From positions 2,532,913 through 2,587,797 of the forward strand of contig CP070722.1 of assembly GCA_020350785.1 (NCBI GenBank): DNA of 54,885 bases, in the 5' to 3' direction. Below are positions 48,885 through 54,885 of the stretch, in pieces. The position numbers and the translations under genes are program-made. Source of the DNA: Gemmatimonadota bacterium. Its GTDB lineage: Bacteria; Gemmatimonadota; Gemmatimonadetes; Palauibacterales; KS3-K002. The notes beneath the pieces were generated by a model, which worked only from the letters and a program-made list of their open reading frames with translations, searched no databases and was not told the origin of the DNA. Every line of letters begins with the position of its first letter. Positions within the stretch are counted from its first letter, which is position 1.

Positions 48885-51062
48885 ATGGCCAGGTCTTCCC
48901 GAACAGCCCACCTTTGGGCTATCGCCCTGCCGCTAACCGCGTCATACCTTCTCTCTCCAACAAACGGGCTCACCCAGACAGAGCCCTACGACCAGCGCGT
49001 CGAGATCCGCCGCACCGCTTACGGAGTCCCTCACATCCTGGCGGAGGATCTGGGGGCGGCCTTCTTCGGACTCGCCTACTGCCACCTCGAGGACTACGGT
49101 GAGTTCGTCATCCGAGGACTGATCGAGACCCGGGGCGAGCTGGCGCGCTACTTCGGACCCGATTCGCTGGACGCCGACTTCCGTAACCGCCAAACCTACG
49201 CCCGCGCCCAAGAGACCTACCATCTGCTGGATCCCGAGATCCGCGAGGTCTTCCAGGGATATGCGGCCGGCGTCAACCACTACATCGAGCTCCATCCAGA
49301 AGAGTTCCCCGATTGGGTGAAGCCGAAATTCACGGGACACGATGTCGCCGCTCATTGGATCGAGCCGATCAGGTGGGGTGTCGTGCGAAATGTCCTTAGA
49401 CGACTCGCCGTCGAGCGCGCGAATGCCGCTGTGCCGGAAGAGCCGACTCAGGAAGGCTCCAACGCCTGGGCCTTCGCGCCCAGCCGCACGAAATCCGGCA
49501 AGGCGATATTGCTGCGTAACCCGCACCTCAACTGGGACGCCGGCTACTACGAGGCTCACATCACTGTCCCCGGCCTCTTGAACTTCTACGGCGATTTTCG
49601 CGTCGGCTACCCGCTCTACTTCAACGGCGGCTTCAATCAGGACTTGGGTTGGGCGACCACCAACAACGGACCCGACCTGGAGGAGATCTACGCCCTGCAG
49701 ATCGATCCGGAACGGCCCGATCACTACCTGTTCGATGGCGCTTCGGTCCCACTGCGCCGCGAGACGATCACCGTGGAGTTCAAGAACGGCGAGGGCTTGG
49801 GGCGTGAGACGCGCGAGTTTTGGCACACGCCCTTGGGCCCGGTGGTCGAACGCCGCGACGGCAAGATCTACATCGTACGCGCCGCCGGTAACGGCGAATA
49901 CCGGGCTGCCCACCAGTTCCTCCGCATGATGAAGGCCACGAACCTGGAAGAGTGGAGAGACGCGATGCGGATGCGGGCCCAGCTGGGCTCCAACTTCACC
50001 TACGCAGACCGCGAAGGAAACATCTTCTATCTATGGAACGCGACGATACCCTCTCTGCCCCGTCCGTCCGGCGGTGACACAGCAGCCGTTCCCGCCACCG
50101 TCTCAGCCGATGTGTGGACAACTATCGTCGACTTCGAGTCTCTCCCACAGGTGCGCAACCCCAGAGGTGGCTACCTCCACAACGAGAACGACCCCTTCCA
50201 CTATTCCAACCTCAACCAGCCGCTCGATCCAGATGACTTCCCGGCCAACTTTCCGCAGCCCGATCTAGGCCTGCGCAGCCAGCACAGCCTCCAGCTGATC
50301 CACAACAACCGGAAATTCAGCCTCGAGGATATCGTCGAGCTGAAGCACAGCCAGCGGATGCTGTTGGCCGATCGAGTCAAGGATGATCTCTTGGTTGCCG
50401 TGCGCGGCTCGGCCCCGGAGCCGGAGGTCGCTTCCGCCATCGATCTCATCGCCAGCTGGGACAACACCGTGGCGCCCGACAGCCGCGGCGGCGTCCTCTT
50501 CGAGATCTGGTTCCGACGCTACCTCAGGGGCGACCAACCCGATGAATCCTTCGACTTCGGCGATGCCTGGGATGCCGCTTTCCAGAACCCCTGGAGCACT
50601 GACGAACCCACCAATACTCCGCGTGGCCTGAGCGATCCACAGCGCGCCGCCGTTGCCTTCGCCTGGGCCGTCCAGGAGACGAAGAAACGCTTCGGCAGCT
50701 GGGACGTCAGCTGGGGCGACGTGCACAGGATTCGAATGGGCGACCTGGACATCCCTGTCGGCGGTTGCTCAGGACTGCTGGGATGCTTTCGAGTGATGTG
50801 GTTCGAGGAGGCCGAGGATGGCAAGCTGACGGCCGCGGGTGGCGACGGCTGGGTGCTGGCCGTTGAGTTCGGCAAGCAACCCCGCGCCTTCTCCGTTTTA
50901 GCCTACGGGCAAAGCTCCAAGGAAGAATCGCCGCACTTCAACGACCAGGCCGAAATGTTCGCACGCCACGAGTTGAAACGCGTCGCCTTCACGGAGCACG
51001 AGATCGAAGCGCAATTGATCCGCAGATACCGGCCAGGCGAAGAGCTGCAACGCGACCGCTGA
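48885..51062 (+). CDS. Penicillin acylase family amidase (Ntn hydrolase)
   Basis: A 725-residue exported Ntn-hydrolase of the penicillin/AHL acylase group, which hydrolyses amide bonds of acylated compounds. A signal peptide precedes residue 32. VEIRRTAYGVPHILAEDLGAAFFGLAY is the alpha-chain opening. The alpha/beta boundary is Gly191-Ser192 in EGSNAWAFAP, where autocleavage would expose Ser192 as nucleophile. LLRNPHLNWD and GGFNQDLGWATTNNGPD are the beta-chain pocket motifs. It ends with VLAYGQSSKEESPHFNDQAEMFARHELK, the usual family C-terminus. ATG 48885 follows AAAGGAG by eight bases. Downstream of a peptide transporter, acyl-peptide or acyl-homoserine-lactone substrates are plausible. Confidence 0.92.
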   Translation: MARSSRTAHLWAIALPLTASYLLSPTNGLTQTEPYDQRVEIRRTAYGVPHILAEDLGAAFFGLAYCHLEDYGEFVIRGLIETRGELARYFGPDSLDADFRNRQTYARAQETYHLLDPEIREVFQGYAAGVNHYIELHPEEFPDWVKPKFTGHDVAAHWIEPIRWGVVRNVLRRLAVERANAAVPEEPTQEGSNAWAFAPSRTKSGKAILLRNPHLNWDAGYYEAHITVPGLLNFYGDFRVGYPLYFNGGFNQDLGWATTNNGPDLEEIYALQIDPERPDHYLFDGASVPLRRETITVEFKNGEGLGRETREFWHTPLGPVVERRDGKIYIVRAAGNGEYRAAHQFLRMMKATNLEEWRDAMRMRAQLGSNFTYADREGNIFYLWNATIPSLPRPSGGDTAAVPATVSADVWTTIVDFESLPQVRNPRGGYLHNENDPFHYSNLNQPLDPDDFPANFPQPDLGLRSQHSLQLIHNNRKFSLEDIVELKHSQRMLLADRVKDDLLVAVRGSAPEPEVASAIDLIASWDNTVAPDSRGGVLFEIWFRRYLRGDQPDESFDFGDAWDAAFQNPWSTDEPTNTPRGLSDPQRAAVAFAWAVQETKKRFGSWDVSWGDVHRIRMGDLDIPVGGCSGLLGCFRVMWFEEAEDGKLTAAGGDGWVLAVEFGKQPRAFSVLAYGQSSKEESPHFNDQAEMFARHELKRVAFTEHEIEAQLIRRYRPGEELQRDR

Positions 51063-51132
51063 ACCCGACCGTCTCCCATCAGCCGGCAACAACAGCGCCG
51101 GTGCCCGAGCTGGCGGCAAGCAGTCTGTGCGA

Positions 51133-52965
51133 CTACTGGCGGCCGGTCAGCTCCTCCAGATTCTGCCGCGACGCCGCGAAGCTCGGGTCGACCTCCAAGG
51201 CCTTGCGATAGCTGGCAATCGCCTGCGCCGTATCACCCTTCGCCCGGTACCCGTCTCCCAAGCTGTCCCACACGTTCGCCGACTCGGGGTATTCCTGTGT
51301 GTTGATAAGGAAGACCTCGATCGCTCTCTCGACTTGCCCCTCGGCTAGCAGACGATAACCCAGACTGTTTATTTCGCTCTCATTGAAATAGTAGCTCGTG
51401 GGCTCGGCTCGAAACGCGGCGATCGCCGCCGCGAACTCTTCGTCCGATGGAGCTGCTTCCAGAGCAGGCACCAGCGCCCTCAGACCCGACAGGACAGCAT
51501 CGGCAACTCGAGCGGCCTCTCTCTCCCATGGATAGCTTCGGCGGTTTCGTTCCAACATCATCGCGTACGCCTCGCGCGCCTTCGCCTCGTCTCCCGTTCG
51601 CAGGTAACCCTCGGCCAGAGGGCGCCAGGGCCTGTACGACGCCGGGAACGTCTCAGCCGCGAATCCCAAGACGGCTGCGGCATCATCCAGACGGTTTGAC
51701 GCGGCCAACTCCTCAGCCAGAGCCAGTAATTCGTCCTCATCGACATAATAGGCGTCGGGAGCCGCACTCAGCGCAGCCCGCGCCGCCGCCAGCGAAGTCT
51801 CGAAAGACGCCGCGGCTGGCGCACCTTCCTCGACCTCCCGCTCCAGCATCCCGACCCAAGACTCCCGCACATCGGCAAGGCCTCTCGACACATCCTTGGG
51901 CGAAGATTCACCGCGGCCCACGAAGTCCAAAGCGAACTCCAGAACCCGGTCGCGACCGGCGGCGATGTCCTCCGGTTTGTTGATGATGCGCAGGTCCGGC
52001 GGCACGCCGATCCCCTCCCAGCAGAAGCCCGTGTTGTCCACGAACAACTTGTAAGACACCGAGAAGCGCCAACCGTTAGGTAGCTGGTCGCCGTAGACAT
52101 CCGCAAACACGCCCGACGTGAAGTCGCCGATCAGCGTCACGTGCGGCAGCGTGCGCATCGCCAGGGCGAAGTTCTCCGCCGCGCTCACCCCCCAGCGATT
52201 GGTCAGCACGACCATCGGTTTGGTGAACTGAACCGGCCCCGTTGGCTCGACATAGAAATACTTGGGCGGCGCGAAGTCGTCGTGCGCCGGGCCGTTCCGC
52301 TCGTAGGTCTTCATGTAGAGACGCTTCCTGTCGGCGAAACGGTCGGCGATCGCTTTGCCGACCCTATCATCCCCGCCGGGCGTAGCACGCAAATCCACCA
52401 CGATCGAGCGGGCCCTCTCGAATTCGCGCATGACCTGGTCGATCGCCTGACTGGTCTGCGCCAATTGACTGTAGCCCCGGATGCGCAGATAGCCGATCGA
52501 GTCCGGCAACCAGCCGTACCGCAGGATGCCCTCCGCCTGCAACTCGCCCGCTAGGTACTTGCTCCTCACGAGCTCGAGCGAGAAGTCCGCCATCTCCTGC
52601 TGGGCGAAGCCTTCCCCCCTCAGCTCGCTGAGGATGCCGGACCGGTATTGCCGTGTTCCGGTCGCGAGCCCCACATGATTGTCGTTCAAATGGCCCAGTA
52701 GCCTCGACATGATCTCGAACAACTCGTCGTCCGTCGTTTCGGCAGTCACCAGCGGCCGGTAGACGCGGTACAGCGCTCCCCAATCCACTCGTTTGGGCCC
52801 GAAGATCCCATAGTTGCGATCGAATGTCTGCCAGAGGTACTCGAAGTTGTGCTCGGCAGCGGTCGGCTCCTGAGCACGCACCTGTCGGGCGATTTCCCAA
52901 CTCGCGAACACTGAGAGAGCGCATAACAGAGCCAACGCCGAATAGGATACCCTGCGGCCAATCAT
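51133..52965 (-). CDS. S41 peptidase (Tsp-like) with C-terminal TPRs
   Basis: A 610-residue exported protein with signal peptide (MIGRRVSYSALALLCALSVFASWE). The S41 domain has LWQTFDRNYGIFGPKRVDW, IVVDLRATPGGDDRVGKAIADRF and NRWGVSAAENFALAMR, in which Ser is the likely nucleophile. I see no PDZ domain, so it is the Tricorn/IRBP-like form. The C-terminal half has two related modules, YYVDEDELLALAEELAASNR and YYFNESEINSLGYRLLAEGQ, each followed by TPRs. ATG 52965 is preferred: GGAGGAG lies five bases upstream, and the GTG at 52971 overlaps it. Convergent with the acylase gene. Confidence 0.88.
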   Translation of the reverse strand: MIGRRVSYSALALLCALSVFASWEIARQVRAQEPTAAEHNFEYLWQTFDRNYGIFGPKRVDWGALYRVYRPLVTAETTDDELFEIMSRLLGHLNDNHVGLATGTRQYRSGILSELRGEGFAQQEMADFSLELVRSKYLAGELQAEGILRYGWLPDSIGYLRIRGYSQLAQTSQAIDQVMREFERARSIVVDLRATPGGDDRVGKAIADRFADRKRLYMKTYERNGPAHDDFAPPKYFYVEPTGPVQFTKPMVVLTNRWGVSAAENFALAMRTLPHVTLIGDFTSGVFADVYGDQLPNGWRFSVSYKLFVDNTGFCWEGIGVPPDLRIINKPEDIAAGRDRVLEFALDFVGRGESSPKDVSRGLADVRESWVGMLEREVEEGAPAAASFETSLAAARAALSAAPDAYYVDEDELLALAEELAASNRLDDAAAVLGFAAETFPASYRPWRPLAEGYLRTGDEAKAREAYAMMLERNRRSYPWEREAARVADAVLSGLRALVPALEAAPSDEEFAAAIAAFRAEPTSYYFNESEINSLGYRLLAEGQVERAIEVFLINTQEYPESANVWDSLGDGYRAKGDTAQAIASYRKALEVDPSFAASRQNLEELTGRQ

Positions 52966-53462
52966 CGCCACTCCTCCAACCTTTCACGTTGTGATTGCCC
53001 AGGAACGATATCGCTGAGGCGAAGTCTCAGCCAGTGGGCTCACGGCCAATCTCAGGGGGGATCTCAACGGCCACGAGGAACTGTGATCCATCCGACCGTC
53101 CAGAGTGAAACCGATTCCGGTTCTCTGCAGCGATTGCACACACCACGCCCCGAAGCTCGCCCGATGGCCGAGGTCCGAATCGATGGCCTTGATACCGACC
53201 ACAACTCACTCGTTTCTTGCAGCGCATGTGCCGCTCTAGCCTTAGCTCAGCGCAGACCCGCCTGTCGATCTGACATTCCCATCACCTGCCGGTGTCCGGC
53301 ACACTAGTTGCCCTCCTGGAGCGTCAAGCTCAAAGACGCTGCCCTGTGCATACATCACAACTCGAAGTCGACGGACGTAGGGGCGAGCAGCGCCCCCCGG
53401 TTCTCGCTGCTCCTCCTTCGTAGGAGCGGAGCCATGTGCCAACCACAAACCAGGAGGTGCTT
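52966..53462. other. Intergenic region between the S41 gene and the CxxCH lipoprotein gene
   Basis: 497 bp without a convincing gene. Short open frames have no supporting ribosome binding site. A 6-bp hairpin GCTGAG...CTCAGC lies at 53013-53031. The last 80 bp form the structured leader described in the next entry. Promoters for the two divergent genes must lie here; I could not identify them clearly. Confidence 0.45.
53385..53457 (+). promoter_or_regulatory. Mutually exclusive hairpins in the leader of the CxxCH lipoprotein gene
   Basis: Hairpin A pairs GAGCAGCG (53385-53392) with CGCTGCTC (53405-53412). Hairpin B pairs GCTCCT (53409-53414) with AGGAGC (53422-53427). They share 53409-53412, so cannot form together. 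CCTCCT at 53412-53417 is also complementary to the Shine-Dalgarno AGGAGG at 53452-53457, a third possible pairing. This is a candidate translational switch, inferred from base complementarity only. Confidence 0.35.
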
Positions 53463-54719
53463 ATGCGCAGCCTGATCAAGTTGACAGTCACCATCCTCGT
53501 CGTAATCGTCGCGGGTTGCGGCGATCAGGATCGCAGCAGCATGCTGGGACCGGTAGAGCTGCGGCCCCATTTAAGGAGCGACGGCATATCCGGTCACTCC
53601 GGAGCGCCCGGCAGCCAACTGTGCAGCCGCTGTCATGATCCGGACGCCGGTGCAGCGGCGCCCACTGTCACGTTAAGCGGGCCCACGAACGTCACGGCGG
53701 GCGCGACAAGCACGTACACTCTGACGATTCAGCCTGCCAGCGGCAGCAATCAGGCGCAGGGTGGTCTGAACGTCTCGGTCCCTGGCGGTGGCGTTCTGAT
53801 CGCCGGGAACGGAACCAGGATCGACGCAGGGGAGATCGTTCACTCGCAGCCGCGAACCGGTTCCGGCACGCTCACCTGGAGCTTCCAGTGGGAAGCGCCC
53901 TCGACCGCCGGGTCTTTCGAGATGTACGGCGTCGGTCTTTCCACAGACGGCAGCAGCACCAGAGGAGACGAGCAGGGGACCGATAAGCTGGCGATCTCCG
54001 TTCAGACCTCCGGCAATCAGCCTCCCACGGCGGACCCGAAGACGGCAAGCACGGATGCAGGTGTGCCGGTGGAAATCACGCTCGGCGGTTCAGATCTCGA
54101 AACCTGCGAGCTTTCTTTCTCGATTATCAGCGGTCCTACGAAGGGCTCGCTGAGCCCCCTTGCCGACCGGGCTTGCAGCGGCAGTGGCGGCTTCTCCGAC
54201 CAAGCCCGAGTGACCTACTCCCCTGCTGCCGATGCCTACGGCGGCGATCAGTTTACTTACAGAACTACTGATGAGGGCGGCTTGACCGCCGATGCCGTTG
54301 TCGAAATCACAATCTTCGATCCCAGCCAACCGACTGACTACGACATCCAGCGACTGCGCGCCAAGAAAGACAAGTCGGACATGCTGGTAGCGATCTTTTC
54401 CATAAAGAACGGGCGCGGCACCGCGGAGCCCATCACCGCCCAGCTCTACGTCGATGATCCGAGCGCCAGCGGAGACCCAACCTGCACGATGACGGTCTCC
54501 GACGAGCCGGGTGGTAAGGCGGCCTCATACATCTTCAGCTCGGCCACCGGCTGCATTTACCCCCTCACCACTAAGCCGACGCCGGCTACCTACCACGTGA
54601 CCGTGCGATTGCTGGACGACGCCCCCGACTCACTCACCGACGCCGTTCAAGTGCGGCGCTTGTCGAGCAGCTCGTCGGGTATCATGAACTTCATCGACAT
54701 CTTCTCGGGGCTGTTCTAG
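53463..54719 (+). CDS. CxxCH lipoprotein, choice-of-anchor V type, with cadherin-like repeat
   Basis: A 418-residue lipoprotein with lipobox VAGC (Cys19). The mature N-terminus carries GHSGAPGSQLCSRCHDP, with Cys54, Cys57 and His58 forming a CxxCH c-type haem motif; the SGAPG...CxxCH pattern is the choice-of-anchor V signature. An Ig-like/Reelin-like beta domain follows (about 68-185). Then comes a cadherin/Big_9-like repeat: NQPPTADPKTASTDAGVPVEITLGG and RVTYSPAADAYGGDQFTYRTTDEGGL. The last 120 residues are beta-rich with two Cys. Strong AGGAGG precedes ATG 53463 by five bases. A terminator follows. Electron transfer or adhesion is possible. Confidence 0.85.
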   Translation: MRSLIKLTVTILVVIVAGCGDQDRSSMLGPVELRPHLRSDGISGHSGAPGSQLCSRCHDPDAGAAAPTVTLSGPTNVTAGATSTYTLTIQPASGSNQAQGGLNVSVPGGGVLIAGNGTRIDAGEIVHSQPRTGSGTLTWSFQWEAPSTAGSFEMYGVGLSTDGSSTRGDEQGTDKLAISVQTSGNQPPTADPKTASTDAGVPVEITLGGSDLETCELSFSIISGPTKGSLSPLADRACSGSGGFSDQARVTYSPAADAYGGDQFTYRTTDEGGLTADAVVEITIFDPSQPTDYDIQRLRAKKDKSDMLVAIFSIKNGRGTAEPITAQLYVDDPSASGDPTCTMTVSDEPGGKAASYIFSSATGCIYPLTTKPTPATYHVTVRLLDDAPDSLTDAVQVRRLSSSSSGIMNFIDIFSGLF

Positions 54720-54744
54720 AGCTACAGACCGGCCCCAAAGAGAC

Positions 54745-54773
54745 ACGGGGACAGGCGGTCGGCCTGTCCCCGT
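54745..54773. terminator. Strong hairpin terminator between convergent genes
   Basis: ACGGGGACAGGC (54745-54756), loop GGTCG, GCCTGTCCCCGT (54762-54773): a perfect 12-bp stem, followed by TCCTTC. It lies 26 bases after the lipoprotein stop and before a minus-strand gene end, so it may act on both strands. Confidence 0.75.
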
Positions 54774-54817
54774 TCCTTCGAGCCCCTCCAGCGTGTCACC
54801 ACGCGCACCAGCGCCCC

Positions 54818-54885
54818 TTACTCCCAGGCTGGAGTCAGCGTCCCATCCGCCGCCTCCCAGTGGGGCGCCCAGGCGAGCGCCACCA
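54818..54885 (-). CDS. C-terminal end of a minus-strand gene cut by the window edge
   Basis: Reading the minus strand from the edge, one frame gives VALAWAPHWEAADGTLTPAWE and then a TAA stop at 54820-54818. This looks like a real C-terminus: it is aromatic-rich, has no internal stop, and is placed right after the convergent terminator. Only 22 codons are visible, so neither identity nor length can be inferred. Confidence 0.4.
   Translation of the reverse strand, partial: VALAWAPHWEAADGTLTPAWE

Noticed and set aside
1..54885. CRISPR arrays, insertion sequences, prophage genes, rRNA
   Set aside because: No regularly spaced repeats, transposase or integrase motifs, or conserved rRNA segments were seen on reading both strands.

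Overview
The window is a GC-rich, gene-dense chromosomal segment with about 45 protein genes on both strands. I recognise no rRNA, tRNA, CRISPR array, transposase or phage gene. The organism is a Gram-negative bacterium: it has a Kdo transferase (waaA), an outer-membrane beta-barrel protein and many lipobox lipoproteins. A GWxTD-domain protein, a choice-of-anchor V type CxxCH lipoprotein, S41 peptidase-TPR and penicillin-acylase proteins and a VIT/VWA-ECF sigma cluster suggest Gemmatimonadota or a neighbouring phylum. That placement is an inference from gene content, not a phylogeny.

Layout. 1-11753 is a long minus-strand run, read right to left: uvrA, a GT2-Rossmann fusion, a small lipoprotein, gyrA, a PLP-dependent threonine/serine dehydratase, a REC-GAF-GGDEF protein, a P1/NylC-like peptidase, a HAD phosphatase and a partial unknown gene. 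Several junctions are ATGA overlaps. 11894-24248 is mixed: an MsbA-type ABC exporter convergent with waaA, a beta-barrel protein followed by a nested hairpin, a lipoprotein, a Crp/Fnr regulator, an orphan D12-class adenine methyltransferase, a small basic membrane protein, a PhzF-like protein, a DUF763 protein, a COG4324-type aminopeptidase and two paralogous lipoproteins. 24395-32264 runs plus: leuS, a site-2 protease with CBS domains, then VIT/VWA, ECF sigma factor and anti-sigma factor. RtcA lies antisense and overlaps the anti-sigma gene.

33620-39968 holds two tight operons on either side of an unusual coiled-coil lipoprotein: feoA-feoB with an eight-cysteine third gene, and a five-gene relative of the phenylacetyl-CoA epoxidase genes. 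In the second, PaaD is split into two separate genes and the PaaC-like subunit keeps a full di-iron ligand set. There is no PaaE-type reductase and no other phenylacetate gene. This is the most promising candidate for an undescribed system: a two-centre di-iron oxygenase relative beside an iron importer.

The right end (40025-54885) has rpiA with an alpha/beta hydrolase, a GWxTD protein, a transport/acylase operon (DUF819, 2TM protein, OPT transporter, small membrane protein, penicillin-acylase family enzyme), an S41 peptidase, a haem-motif lipoprotein with a structured leader and terminator, and the tail of a minus-strand gene at the edge.
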